Source: Williamsia deligens (GTDB taxonomy: Bacteria > Actinomycetota > Actinomycetes > Mycobacteriales > Mycobacteriaceae). Taken from it: a stretch of 64,000 nt of DNA. The notes beneath the pieces are model-generated. The model saw nothing but the letters and a program-made list of their open reading frames with translations. It did no database searches and was not told the origin of the DNA. Where the stretch lies: NCBI RefSeq assembly GCF_024171765.1, contig NZ_JAMTCI010000001.1, forward strand, positions 1,804,557 through 1,868,556, given 5' to 3'. The translations under genes and the position numbers were made by a program. Shown here piece after piece: positions 1 through 8,263 of this stretch; position 1 is the first letter of the stretch, and each line of letters opens with the position of its first letter.

Positions 1-379
1 TCTCGCGTCCGGTGAGCAGCTCGTCGACGGTGGCCGCCTGCCCCGTCAGGCCCATGGTGCGGCGGACCGCGTCGGGCTCGGTGACGACGTCGTGGCCGGC
101 GATGCGGGCGGTGCCCGCGGTCGGCGCGGTGAGCGTCGTCATCATCCGGACGGTGGTGGTCTTGCCGGCACCGTTGGGACCGAGGAGTCCGAGCACGCTG
201 CCGCGGGGGACCGAGAAGCTGACGTCGTCAACGGCGACCGCGTCACCGAATTTCTTCACCAGGCCGACGGCCTCGATGGCCGGGGTGTCGGATGTGGACG
301 GGGCAGGGGTCGACATGGCGGTCAGGGTATGTCCGGACTCGGACAAATCGCCATCGGTTTTCGCCGGGGGTGCGGTCAT
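1..379 (-). CDS. DrrA-like ABC transporter ATP-binding protein (N-terminal part, cut by window edge)
   Basis: The reading frame runs off the left edge, so only about the first 125 residues are visible. They read as a daunorubicin-resistance type ABC ATPase: a core beginning IEAVGLVKKFGDAVAVDDVS, the Walker A motif GPNGAGKTTT, then TLTAPTAGTARIAGHDV and the DAVRRTMGLTGQ region before the Q-loop. The ATG at 379 is chosen because GAGAGG sits 7 nt upstream; an internal ATG at 316 has no ribosome site and would skip only a disordered leader. Such ATPases pair with an ABC-2 permease to export drugs or lipids; the permease would lie beyond position 1. Walker B, signature and C-terminal domains are not in view, so the substrate cannot be guessed. 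Confidence 0.9.
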   Translation of the reverse strand, partial: MTAPPAKTDGDLSESGHTLTAMSTPAPSTSDTPAIEAVGLVKKFGDAVAVDDVSFSVPRGSVLGLLGPNGAGKTTTVRMMTTLTAPTAGTARIAGHDVVTEPDAVRRTMGLTGQAATVDELLTGRE

Positions 380-484
380 CAGGGTGCCTCTCGGACGGGG
401 TGGATCCTCGATGGGTTCTGACCGTCCTCACCGTCAGAACTCATCGGTGCAGTCGTCCGGTGACGGCGAACTCCGTCGGTCCGG

Positions 485-769
485 TCAGCGGTCGAGGTAG
501 AACTGCGCGATCTCGGTGCCGACGGCGGCGACGTCACCGGCGACCGATGCGTCCACCCCGTCCCGGTCCGCGAGCGCCGCGGACAGGGCGCCACCGCGAA
601 GCCCCTCCTCGCGGATCAACGCCCACGCCCGCTCCATCAGTCGCACCGATGTCGGGTGGTCGAGATCGGGCCGGGTGGAGCGCAGCGCGGTGGCCGCCCA
701 GTCGGCGTCGAAGGTGCCACGAGGGGGACCGAACACACGCTCACCCGACGAATAGCTCTGCGGCTCCAC
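485..769 (-). CDS. Hypothetical protein, 94 aa
   Basis: This is a short frame just downstream of the epimerase gene, in the same reading frame 24 nt after its stop and on the same strand, so it could be translated by re-initiation from that transcript. The sequence is soluble, mixed charge and helix-like (FDADWAATALRSTRPDLDH, LMERAWALIREEG), with no signal peptide, membrane segment or motif that I recognise. No clear ribosome site precedes the ATG. It fills an otherwise empty gap between two solid genes, which is the main reason to keep it. It may be a real small cytoplasmic protein or a chance frame in GC-rich DNA. Confidence 0.4.
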   Translation of the reverse strand: MEPQSYSSGERVFGPPRGTFDADWAATALRSTRPDLDHPTSVRLMERAWALIREEGLRGGALSAALADRDGVDASVAGDVAAVGTEIAQFYLDR

Positions 770-793
770 CTCGTCGACGGTACTGCGTGGGGC

Positions 794-1669
794 TCAGATC
801 AGCTCGAGATCCTCCAGCAGGCCCGGGTGGGTCGGTGTCCACCCGAGCATCTCGCGGGTCCGGGCGGACGACGCGGGCTGGTCGAGCGCGAACACCGGGC
901 CCAGTGCCCCGAACGTGTCGTCGGGAACCGGCTCGACCGGTACGCCGAGACGCCTCCCGATCACCTCGGCGATGTCGCGGACGGCGTCGCCCTCGTCGGC
1001 CACGGCGTGCCAGACCGTCCCGGCCGGTGCGTTCTCCAGCGCGAGGCGGAACAGGGCAGCCGCGTCGGCCGCATGGACCGCCGGCCACCGTTGCGTGCCG
1101 TCGCCGGGGATCCCCGACACCCCACTGCTGCGGGCCATCTCGGTGAGGATGCCCGCGAATCCGCCCTGCCCGTCGGCGTGCACGGTCCTGGGCAGGCGGA
1201 TCGCGCTGGTGCGGACGCCGGCCTCGGCCAGTGCGAGAGCCGCGGTCACCGTGCGCGCCCTCCCGGCGACCGGGCCGTCGAGAGGCAGGGGGTCGTCCTC
1301 GGTGGACGGCCGCCCTGTTGCCGCGGGGGTGCCGGAGACGACCGCGAACGGTCGGTCGGTCCCACGGAGTTCGTCCCCGATCGCGGCGACCGCGACCGAC
1401 TCCTGTTCGGAGGCACGGCCGAAACCGTCTGCGGTGATCGCCGAGTGGTCGAACGCGAGGTGGATCACCGCATCGCAGGAGCGGACGCCCTCCCGCAGGA
1501 CGTCCAGGTCCGACAGGCCGCCTCGCAGCGATGCCGCGCCTGTCGCCGCGGCAGCCGCGGCAGACGCGTCCGATCGGGCCAGCGTCAGGACGGAGTGCCC
1601 GTGCGTCGTCAACTCCCGCACGACGGCGGTGCCGATGAGACCTGTTCCGCCGGTGACGAACACGCGCAT
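794..1669 (-). CDS. NAD(P)-dependent extended SDR / epimerase-family reductase
   Basis: A 291-residue Rossmann protein. It opens with MRVFVTGGTGLIG, the TGxxGxxG dinucleotide-binding motif of extended or atypical SDRs, followed by CDAVIHLAFDHS, a typical strand-4 segment, and a C-terminal substrate domain ending DVREMLGW-like (here TREMLGWTPTHPGLLEDL), as in the NAD-dependent epimerase/dehydratase family related to plant dihydroflavonol reductases and mycobacterial YfcH-like proteins. The catalytic YxxxK is not in the usual place, so it is closer to the atypical NmrA/YfcH-like group. I start at ATG 1669 because AGGAGA lies 5 nt upstream; the frame is open further but the extension is unsupported. 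It is divergent from a TetR gene across two palindromic operators, so it is very probably that regulator's target. The substrate is unknown. Confidence 0.85.
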   Translation of the reverse strand: MRVFVTGGTGLIGTAVVRELTTHGHSVLTLARSDASAAAAAATGAASLRGGLSDLDVLREGVRSCDAVIHLAFDHSAITADGFGRASEQESVAVAAIGDELRGTDRPFAVVSGTPAATGRPSTEDDPLPLDGPVAGRARTVTAALALAEAGVRTSAIRLPRTVHADGQGGFAGILTEMARSSGVSGIPGDGTQRWPAVHAADAAALFRLALENAPAGTVWHAVADEGDAVRDIAEVIGRRLGVPVEPVPDDTFGALGPVFALDQPASSARTREMLGWTPTHPGLLEDLELI

Positions 1670-1696
1670 GAGATTCTCCTGTCTCGCCGCCTCGAA

Positions 1697-1720
1697 GTGA
1701 TGCGACATCTGTCCCGTCAC
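1697..1720. promoter_or_regulatory. Secondary TetR-type operator (imperfect palindrome)
   Basis: The left arm GTGATGCGACA is identical to that of the perfect site at 1728. After a 2-nt spacer the right arm reads TGTCCCGTCAC, which departs from the perfect arm at only two positions. The two sites are 31 bp apart centre to centre, about three helical turns, on the same DNA face. It sits just upstream of the reductase start, so it is likely to govern that gene. Confidence 0.8.
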
Positions 1721-1727
1721 CGTACAC

Positions 1728-1751
1728 GTGATGCGACAGGTGTCGCATCAC
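1728..1751. promoter_or_regulatory. Primary TetR-type operator (perfect 11-bp inverted repeat)
   Basis: Arms GTGATGCGACA and TGTCGCATCAC are exact inverted complements around a 2-nt GG spacer. The site abuts the -10 box of the TetR gene, where a bound dimer would block RNA polymerase, and lies between the divergent reductase and regulator. Self-regulation by the adjacent TetR protein is the obvious inference. Confidence 0.88.
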
Positions 1752-1757
1752 TACACT
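1752..1757 (+). promoter_or_regulatory. -10 box of the TetR gene (TACACT)
   Basis: TACACT fits the actinobacterial TANNNT consensus and ends 7 nt before ATG 1765, which places the predicted transcript start on or next to the start codon (leaderless mRNA). It directly follows the perfect operator. Confidence 0.6.
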
Positions 1758-1764
1758 CGTGCGG

Positions 1765-2340
1765 ATGGCGAGGTGGGAACCGAACGCGCGGGAGCGGTTG
1801 ATCGTGGCGGCCGTGGACCTGTTCACCGAGCAGGGGTACGACGAGACGACCGTGGCCCAGATCGCCGATCGCGCCGGGGTCACCCGCAGCACCTTCTTCC
1901 GTCATTTCCCCGACAAACGCGAGGTCCTCGTCGCCGGCCAGGAGACGCTGAGCCGCCTGCTGGCGGAGGGGATCGCGGAAGCGGACGACGGGGCCACGCC
2001 GCTCGACGCTGTCGCCGCAGGCCTGCGGCGTGCGTCCCAGGAGATGGGTGCCGCGAACCGGGAACTGGGCCCGCGGTTGCAGGCCGCGGTGGCCGCGAGC
2101 GCCGAACTGCAGGAGCGGGACGCGATGAAGAGCGTCGGCATGGCCGCCGCGATGCAGGCGGCGCTGACGGCGCGGGGGATCGCCGAGCCCGCAGCCCATC
2201 TCGCCGCGGAACTCGGTGTCCTGGCCTTCAAGATGGGCTTCGCGCGGTGGATCGACGGTTCCGATGACGACAGCGATCTCGCTCATCACGCCGTGACCGT
2301 GCTCCAGGAGTTACGCGTCACAGCGGCGACGCTCGGCTGA
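1765..2340 (+). CDS. TetR family transcriptional regulator
   Basis: 191 residues with a classic TetR N-terminal HTH: RERLIVAAVDLFTEQGYDET, then VAQIADRAGVTRSTFFRHFP with the recognition helix and the FFRHF signature, and DKREVLVAG after it. The C-terminal ligand domain is all-helical and has no specific signature. The GTG at 1759 is an alternative start, but the ATG at 1765 lies 7 nt after a TACACT -10 box, as expected for a leaderless transcript, and no ribosome site exists for either. The gene is divergent from the SDR reductase (starts 96 bp apart) and both tandem palindromes lie between them, so it most likely represses both itself and the reductase. The inducer is unknown. Confidence 0.9.
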   Translation: MARWEPNARERLIVAAVDLFTEQGYDETTVAQIADRAGVTRSTFFRHFPDKREVLVAGQETLSRLLAEGIAEADDGATPLDAVAAGLRRASQEMGAANRELGPRLQAAVAASAELQERDAMKSVGMAAAMQAALTARGIAEPAAHLAAELGVLAFKMGFARWIDGSDDDSDLAHHAVTVLQELRVTAATLG

Positions 2341-2425
2341 GCCGGGATGTGCGCAACCGCCTGTGGCGACAGGCTCGGTGCGCGACGATGATCACCGACG
2401 ATTGTCCGTACGACTCGGAGGTGTC

Positions 2426-4435
2426 ATGTCCACCTACATCGTGACCGGCGCGACGGGGTTCCTCGGCCGCCGCGTGGTCGCCCGACTGCTGGAGCGGGAA
2501 CCGGAGGCGCAGATCCACGCGCTGGTCCGGGCGTCCTCGGTGCCGCGGATCGAGCGCATGGCCGCCGGGTGGATCGGTGGCGACCGCGTCACCCCGTTGG
2601 TCGGCGACCTCACCCAGCCGGAGCTCGGACTCGGCGACGACGCGCCCGCGGCCGACCATCTCGTGCACCTCGGCGCCGTCTACGACATGACGGCGAGCGC
2701 GGCGGAGTCCGAGGCGGCCAACGTGGCCGGGACGAGTGCCGTGATCGACCTCGCCCAGCGCCTCGGCGCGACGCTGCATCACGTGTCGTCTGTCGCTGTG
2801 GCCGGTGACCACCGCGGACCGTTCACCGAGAACGACTTCGACCTCGGTCAGGGTCTGCCCTCGCCGTACCACGAGACCAAGTTCATGGCCGAGAAGATGG
2901 TGCGCGAGAGCGCAGGCCTGAAGTTCCGGATCTATCGCCCCGCCATCGTCGTCGGTGACTCCGAGACCGGCGAGATGGACAAGATCGACGGGCCCTACTA
3001 CTTCTTCACCGCGCTGCGGCTCCTGAGCAGGCTGCCGCATCTGCTCCCCACGCTCGTGCCCGACATCGGTGACACGAACATCGTCCCGGTCGACTACGTC
3101 GCGTCGGCGATGGTGGAGCTCGTCCACGGGTCGTCGGATCTCGACGGGCGCGCCTTCCACCTGGTGAACCCCCGCCCCCAGTCGGCCCACGAGGTGTTCG
3201 GTGCGCTGGCCCGCGCGGCCGGGGCGCCCACCGTCGTCGGGGCGATCCCGGAGACGATCTCGACCCGCGCGCTCGCGGCGACCGAGCTGCCCGGGATCAA
3301 GATCGCCCGCGATCTCCTGCTGGACCAGATCGGTATCCCGCCGGTGATCCTCGAGCACATGTCGTTCCCGTCGGTGTTCTCCGCGGAGGCGACGCAGCGT
3401 GAGCTCGCCGGGACGGGGCTGTCGGTGCCGGAGTTCTCCGAGTACGCCGACGTCCTGTGGGAGTACTGGCTGCACCACCTCGACCCGAACCGCGCGCGTC
3501 GTCCGAGCCCGGAGGGTGAGCTCGCCGGACGGCGGGTGATGATCACCGGCGGGTCGTCGGGCATCGGACTGGCCACCGCCCACAAGGCCGCGCGACGCGG
3601 CGCCCGCGTCATCCTCGTCGCCCGCGGGGTCGAGGACCTCGAGGCCGCCGTGGAGGAGATCCGTTCCGCGGGTGGGGATGCCCACGGTTACCCCTGTGAC
3701 ATCACCGACGACGAGTCGGTCGACATCACGGTCAAGCGTGTCCTCGACGAGCACGACCACGTCGACTTCCTGGTGAACAACGCCGGGCGGTCGATCCGGC
3801 GCGGGGTGGTGCACTCCACCGAGCGCATGCACGACTTCGAACGCACCATGAGCGTCAACTACTTCGGCGCCGTGCGGTTGGTGCTCGCGCTCCTGCCGAG
3901 CATGCGGGAGCGCCGGTTCGGGCACATCGTCAACGTCTCGTCGATCGGTGTGCAGACCAAGGTCCCGCGGTTCTCGGCCTACGTCGCGAGCAAGGCGGCG
4001 CTCGACGCCTTCAGCGACGTCATCTCGTCCGAGCTGCACGACGACGGGATCACCTTCACCTCGATCAAGATGCCGCTCGTGCGGACACCGATGATCGCCC
4101 CGACGACGATCTACCAGTCCCTGCCGACGTCGTCGCCGGACGACGCCGCGGACATGGTCATCCGGGCGTTGGAGAAGCGGCCGGTGCGGATCGAGACCCC
4201 GGTCGGCACGATCGCCGAGTTCACCGGGATGTTCGCGCCGCGGTTCAAGAACCTCCTGCTGCATCAGGCGTATCGACTGTTCCCCGAGTCGGCGGCCGCG
4301 AAGGGCGAGAAGCCCGCGGAGAGTTCGTCGTCGACGAAGGACAGGCGGTCGCGGCCGCCGGTCCCGGTGCCGAACGCGTCGCTGCCGGACTCGGCGAAGC
4401 GGATCGCGCGGTTGATCCCCGGCGTCTACTGGTGA
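2426..4435 (+). CDS. acrA1: Alcohol-forming fatty acyl-CoA/ACP reductase (two-domain, AcrA1-like)
   Basis: 669 residues with two fused reductase domains. The N-terminal extended SDR has TGATGFLG at residues 7-14 and YHETK at 148-152 and is of the thioester-reductase type; the C-terminal classical SDR has TGGSSGIG at 374-381 and YVASK at 519-523. The order, the linker, the phrases ETGEMDKIDGPYYFF and LVNNAGRSIRRG, and the C-terminus ending PGVYW match the Marinobacter-type bacterial fatty acyl reductase and mycobacterial AcrA1 (Rv3391). Known members reduce fatty acyl-CoA or acyl-ACP to aldehyde and then to fatty alcohol with NADPH, feeding wax esters. ATG 2426 has GGAGG 5 nt upstream; an upstream in-frame start at 2363 would add an unlikely leader. 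Its 3' end overlaps surE, tail to tail, by 10 nt. Confidence 0.9.
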   Translation: MSTYIVTGATGFLGRRVVARLLEREPEAQIHALVRASSVPRIERMAAGWIGGDRVTPLVGDLTQPELGLGDDAPAADHLVHLGAVYDMTASAAESEAANVAGTSAVIDLAQRLGATLHHVSSVAVAGDHRGPFTENDFDLGQGLPSPYHETKFMAEKMVRESAGLKFRIYRPAIVVGDSETGEMDKIDGPYYFFTALRLLSRLPHLLPTLVPDIGDTNIVPVDYVASAMVELVHGSSDLDGRAFHLVNPRPQSAHEVFGALARAAGAPTVVGAIPETISTRALAATELPGIKIARDLLLDQIGIPPVILEHMSFPSVFSAEATQRELAGTGLSVPEFSEYADVLWEYWLHHLDPNRARRPSPEGELAGRRVMITGGSSGIGLATAHKAARRGARVILVARGVEDLEAAVEEIRSAGGDAHGYPCDITDDESVDITVKRVLDEHDHVDFLVNNAGRSIRRGVVHSTERMHDFERTMSVNYFGAVRLVLALLPSMRERRFGHIVNVSSIGVQTKVPRFSAYVASKAALDAFSDVISSELHDDGITFTSIKMPLVRTPMIAPTTIYQSLPTSSPDDAADMVIRALEKRPVRIETPVGTIAEFTGMFAPRFKNLLLHQAYRLFPESAAAKGEKPAESSSSTKDRRSRPPVPVPNASLPDSAKRIARLIPGVYW

Positions 4436-5223
4436 TCTGAGAGGGTCGCGGTCAGCTCGGCCGCGATCTCGGCGAGGTGGTCGGCCACGTCGGGGGTGCC
4501 GACCACCGGCACCACCGACAGGCTGATCCGACCCGCGCGCAGCACGGCCGTGTCGGTGCCGGGTTCCGGGTCGGGTCCGGGCTCGAACGCGAGCTGGAAC
4601 TCGGTCCCCTCACCGGTGTAGCCCATGCGCCCCATCGGCAGGTGGTCCGGACGTGTTGCCGACGCGGTCAGGGGTCGCGGGGCGTCGGCGTTCGGGATGT
4701 TCACGTTGAGCACGGAACCCGTGGGCACCAGCTCCGCCGGAGTGCGATCGGCGAGGAGAGCCGTCACGGCACGGACCGTGTCGTCGAACAGGTCCGGCGT
4801 CGGGCTCAGGTCCCACGCCATGTGGGTAGAGACCGCCACCGCAGGGATGCCGAACCCGGTCGCGCAGACCGCGGCGCCGACGGTGCCGGAGAAGTGCACG
4901 GCCTGACCGGCGTTCGCGCCGGCGTTGGCCCCGGAGACCACGACGTCGGGCCGGGTGCCGCGCACGGTGTCGAAGACGTGGGTGAGTCCGAAGATGACCG
5001 AGTCCGCCGGCGAACCCTCGACGGCCCAGGCGCCGTCGTCACCCTCGGGTCGGGTCACGGTGAGTTTCCCCGACGACGAGATCCGGGCGCTGGCGCCGCT
5101 CTGGTTCGTCGCGGGCGCGACCACGACGACGTCGTGACCGGCCGAGCGGAGGCCGGCGGCGAGCGCACCGATGCCGGGCGCCTCCCAGCCGTCGTCGTTG
5201 GTCAGCAGGATGCGCAGGCTCAT
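4426..5223 (-). CDS. surE: 5'/3'-nucleotidase SurE
   Basis: 265 residues, the normal SurE length. It begins MSLRILLTNDDGWEAPGI, containing the metal-binding NDD motif at residues 9-11, and carries VVVVAPATNQSGASARISSS, the SGANAGANAG loop (usual form SGxNxGxNxG) and the GTVGAA segment that complete the active site. SurE is a cytosolic metal-dependent phosphatase acting on nucleoside 5'- and 3'-monophosphates and polyphosphate, linked to stationary-phase survival. A TAGCGT -10 box 7 nt upstream of the ATG suggests a leaderless mRNA. It is divergent from the glycosylase gene, 61 bp away, and converges on the acyl reductase. Confidence 0.95.
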   Translation of the reverse strand: MSLRILLTNDDGWEAPGIGALAAGLRSAGHDVVVVAPATNQSGASARISSSGKLTVTRPEGDDGAWAVEGSPADSVIFGLTHVFDTVRGTRPDVVVSGANAGANAGQAVHFSGTVGAAVCATGFGIPAVAVSTHMAWDLSPTPDLFDDTVRAVTALLADRTPAELVPTGSVLNVNIPNADAPRPLTASATRPDHLPMGRMGYTGEGTEFQLAFEPGPDPEPGTDTAVLRAGRISLSVVPVVGTPDVADHLAEIAAELTATLSDHQ

Positions 5224-5230
5224 GGGCTCG

Positions 5231-5236
5231 ACGCTA
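5231..5236 (-). promoter_or_regulatory. -10 box of surE (TAGCGT)
   Basis: On the minus strand TAGCGT (TANNNT type) is followed by 7 nt and then the surE ATG, so the transcript is predicted to start at the initiation codon. Confidence 0.5.
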
Positions 5237-5284
5237 TCGGCCGGTGCGGGCGTCCGTCGTCGTCGGGGCGGGCACGATGGGGGA

Positions 5285-6112
5285 GTGCCTGAAGGTGACA
5301 GCGTCTACGTGGCGGCCCGCAAACTCGACGTGCTCGTCGGTCGGACGGTGACGCGTGGCGAGCTGCGCGTCCCCGCGCACGCGACGGCCGACCTCTCCGA
5401 CCACACCGTCGTCGGGCTCGACACCCACGGCAAACACCTGCTGACCAGGTTCTCCGACGACCTCACGCTGCACACCCACATGCTCATGACGGGCAGTTGG
5501 ACCGTGTCCCGACAGGGGAAGTGGCTCCCGCGGGACATGATGCTCGACGTCCGGGTGCTGCTGCGGACCGCGGGACCGGACGGTCGTGACGGCCCGGCCG
5601 CCTACGGCGTGACGATGCCCGTCGTCGAACTCATCCGGACCGCCGACGAACACACCGTCATCGGACACCTGGGTCCGGACCCGCTGCGCGCCGACTGGGA
5701 TGTCGACGAGGCCGTGCGTCGGATGACCGCCGAGCCCGACCGTGCGGTGGCGGCGGTGATCCTCGACCAGCGATGCGTCGCGGGGTTCGGCAACCTGTGG
5801 AGCAACGAACTGTGTTTCCTGCGGGGACTCAACCCCTGGACCCCGATCGGCGACGTCGACGTCCCCGCGCTGCTGCGCCTGGGACGAAAGGCACTGCGGC
5901 ACTCCGCGACCGTGCCCGGCGCCTACCAGGTGACCACCGGCAACTCCCGCCGCGGCGAGAGTCACTGGGTGGCGGGCCGCAAGGACAAGCCCTGTCTGCG
6001 GTGTGGCACGCCGATCCGTGTCGTCGCCGAGATGCCGAACGATCCCGAACGTCGTCGGACCTGGTGGTGCCCGCACTGCCAGCCGGGGCCCGACGGGCCG
6101 CCGCAGAGCTGA
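5285..6112 (+). CDS. nei: Fpg/Nei family DNA glycosylase-lyase (Nei2-like)
   Basis: 275 residues. The GTG start gives MPEGDSV, so that Pro2 becomes the N-terminal catalytic proline with Glu3 beside it, the hallmark of this family; any upstream start would destroy activity. THGKHLLTRF holds the conserved lysine, the helix-two-turn-helix is in AVILDQRCVAGFGNLWSNEL, and the C-terminal zinc finger runs CLRCG ... TWWCPHCQ with the DNA-probing arginines in ERRRT just before. The PEGD start (rather than PELPE) and the shape match actinobacterial Nei2 (Rv3297 type), which excises oxidised pyrimidines and cleaves the abasic site. It is a monocistronic repair gene divergent from surE. Confidence 0.92.
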   Translation: MPEGDSVYVAARKLDVLVGRTVTRGELRVPAHATADLSDHTVVGLDTHGKHLLTRFSDDLTLHTHMLMTGSWTVSRQGKWLPRDMMLDVRVLLRTAGPDGRDGPAAYGVTMPVVELIRTADEHTVIGHLGPDPLRADWDVDEAVRRMTAEPDRAVAAVILDQRCVAGFGNLWSNELCFLRGLNPWTPIGDVDVPALLRLGRKALRHSATVPGAYQVTTGNSRRGESHWVAGRKDKPCLRCGTPIRVVAEMPNDPERRRTWWCPHCQPGPDGPPQS

Positions 6113-6128
6113 CCGTGCCGCCACCGGC

Positions 6129-6998
6129 TCACAGCAGCTGCACCGAATGGCGAAGTGCGTGACGGGCTTCCGGTAACCAGCGGGCGCCGACGAAGCAATG
6201 GAACGCGTCGGGATAGAGATGGAGGTGGGCGGGTGACCCCGCCCTGCGGGCCGCCTCGACGAAGTCCTTCGCGTCCGGCGCCAGGATGTCGCGGCCTCCC
6301 TGGTAGACGTGCGTCTCGGGCAGGCCCGACAGATCCCCGTGCAACGGACTGACCGCGGGGTCGGTCGGCAGGGCCGGGGCGGACCACGACCGGCCCGCGC
6401 ACGCCAAACCCTCCCGGGAGAGGACCGGATCGCGACACTCGATGTCGCGCATCAGGGGATTGCTCACGCCGAGGTCCAGCCACGGCGAGTACAACAGCAG
6501 CGCGCGGGGCGACGGCAGACCGGCGGCCGCGGTCCGCTGGGCCAGGTTCAGGGCGAGCGTCGCACCGGCCGAGTCCCCGGCGACGACGACCGGTTCACCC
6601 CGGCCCACGATGTCTGCGTAGAGGTCGACGATCCGGGGGATCACGGTGGTCGCCGAGCCCTCCGGGAGCAGGGGGTACGACGGTACGACGGCGGCACTGA
6701 CGTCGCCGGACAGCAGTCTCTCCACGATCGACCAGTGGGCGGCCTGGATCGGCGACACGAACGCGCCGCCGTGCAGGTACAGCAGGATCGGGCCCCGTGT
6801 GCGCACGCGGGGCACAAGCGCCGTCGCGGCGAGTGGCGAGTCCTCGCATCGTCGGACGGTGACGCGTCGGCGCGCGGCCCGGGTGACCGGGGCGTCCTGG
6901 CGGGGAGCGGAGGTGAGCTCGGTCAGCGTCTCCTGCGACCGCAGCGACTTCCCGCCCAGGAGCATGGCGCTGCCGACCACCCGAGCGATCATCGACAT
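6129..6998 (-). CDS. Alpha/beta hydrolase, hormone-sensitive-lipase-type esterase
   Basis: 289 residues, no signal peptide. The HSL-family oxyanion motif appears as LLYLHGGAFVSP, the nucleophile elbow as VAGDSAGATLA (GDSAG), the acid in GGRDILAPDA and the catalytic histidine in DAFHCF, so the Ser-Asp-His triad is intact. Such enzymes hydrolyse short- to medium-chain esters. A stop codon in frame just upstream makes ATG 6998 the first possible ATG. It begins 50 nt downstream of alkB on the same strand and probably closes the FemAB-alkB-esterase operon, so it may act on ester products or storage lipids of alkane metabolism; that link is inferred from position only. Confidence 0.88.
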   Translation of the reverse strand: MSMIARVVGSAMLLGGKSLRSQETLTELTSAPRQDAPVTRAARRRVTVRRCEDSPLAATALVPRVRTRGPILLYLHGGAFVSPIQAAHWSIVERLLSGDVSAAVVPSYPLLPEGSATTVIPRIVDLYADIVGRGEPVVVAGDSAGATLALNLAQRTAAAGLPSPRALLLYSPWLDLGVSNPLMRDIECRDPVLSREGLACAGRSWSAPALPTDPAVSPLHGDLSGLPETHVYQGGRDILAPDAKDFVEAARRAGSPAHLHLYPDAFHCFVGARWLPEARHALRHSVQLL

Positions 6999-7048
6999 GG
7001 GCGGCGGCTACCCCCGGCCCGGCTGTCGGTCGCCGGCCTGCGTGGTCG

Positions 7049-8263
7049 TCATCGACCACCGTGTGCGCGCAGGAGCTGCGCACCGTGTCGGCCCGGGGTC
7101 ACGTTCGCACGTCTGATGTCGCCGTCGTAGTGGCGCAGGACGATCGGGTCCATGATCCGGAAGAACAGGGGCGGCACCGCGGCGAGCAGGATCATCGTCG
7201 GGTAGCCCGCGGGGAGTTGTGGAGCGCCCCTGCAGCTGCGCAGCGTCTGGTAGCGCCGTCGGGGGTTGGCGTGGTGATCGCTGTGTCGCTGCACGTGGAA
7301 CAGCACGATGTTCGTGACGAGCCGGTCGCTGTTCCAACTGTGCTCGGGCGCGCAGCGCTCCAGCCGCCCGTCGGGTGTGGTCGCGCGCAGCAGTCCGTAG
7401 TGCTCGACGTAGTTCACCGACTCGAGGACCACGATGCCGACACACGCCTGCAGCAGCAGCATCGGGAGCACCGACACCCCGAACGCCGCGACCAGGACGC
7501 CGAACAACACCACGGTCATCAGCCACGCGTTCAGCACATGGTTGGTGGGGTGCCACCACCGCCGGCCGTGGCGCGCCAGTCGGGTGGCCTCGAGGGCGAG
7601 CGCGGACCGCACCGCTCCGATGATCGTGCGCGGGAGGAAGCTGTACAGGGTCTCGCCCATCCGGCTGCTGGCGGGGTCGCCCGGCGTGGCGACGCGGACG
7701 TGGTGACCCCGGTTGTGCTCGACGAAGAAGTGGCCGTACATCGTCTGCGCCAGAGCGATCTTCGCGAGATGCCGCTCCAGCTTCTCGTACCGGTGGCCGA
7801 GTTCGTGGGCGGTGTTGATCCCGATACCCCCCACGATCCCGACACCGACCGCGAGACCGATCTTGTCGGGCAGCGTCAACGTGCCGTGCGACCACAGGTA
7901 GCACGCGATGACGAGGCTCACCAGCTGTAGCGGGAGGAACAAGAACGTGCACCAGCGGTAGAAGCGCACGTCCTGGAGGTCCGAGAGGTCGTCGTCGGTG
8001 GTCTCGACGAAGCGATCACCCACCAGCACGTCGAGCACGGGGACCACGACGAACACGAGCATCGGCCCCGTCCACCAGAAGACGGCCAGCCCCGTGTGGA
8101 GGACCAGCTGCGACGGGAGGAGTGCCGAGAGCGGTACCAGGGTCGCGATGGGCCACAGCCACGATCGACGACCCTGCGGGAGGCGGGGTCCGTCCGCCTG
8201 TGCGGAGCCGTGACGACCCCCGCGTCGACCCGCCGGTACCACCGCATGGTGGTCAGTGCGCAT
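7049..8263 (-). CDS. alkB: Alkane 1-monooxygenase AlkB
   Basis: 404 residues, integral membrane di-iron hydroxylase. All histidine boxes are present: HELGH (153-157), EHNRGHH (182-188), NYVEHYG (284-290) and VQRHSDHHAN (about 324-333), followed by RYQTLR and PQLPAGY as in genuine AlkB. Several hydrophobic helices precede the boxes. The enzyme oxidises terminal methyl groups of n-alkanes to alcohols and needs rubredoxin and rubredoxin reductase, which are neither fused here nor encoded next door. ATG 8263 has GAGG 5-6 nt upstream and overlaps the end of the upstream FemAB-like gene by 11 nt, so the two are translationally coupled. The upstream in-frame ATG at 8353 would lie deep in that gene and is rejected. 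Confidence 0.95.
   Translation of the reverse strand: MRTDHHAVVPAGRRGGRHGSAQADGPRLPQGRRSWLWPIATLVPLSALLPSQLVLHTGLAVFWWTGPMLVFVVVPVLDVLVGDRFVETTDDDLSDLQDVRFYRWCTFLFLPLQLVSLVIACYLWSHGTLTLPDKIGLAVGVGIVGGIGINTAHELGHRYEKLERHLAKIALAQTMYGHFFVEHNRGHHVRVATPGDPASSRMGETLYSFLPRTIIGAVRSALALEATRLARHGRRWWHPTNHVLNAWLMTVVLFGVLVAAFGVSVLPMLLLQACVGIVVLESVNYVEHYGLLRATTPDGRLERCAPEHSWNSDRLVTNIVLFHVQRHSDHHANPRRRYQTLRSCRGAPQLPAGYPTMILLAAVPPLFFRIMDPIVLRHYDGDIRRANVTPGRHGAQLLRAHGGR

Noticed and set aside
2318..4264. Long minus-strand frame opposite the acyl reductase
   Set aside because: Same GC artefact; low-complexity sequence and no ribosome site.
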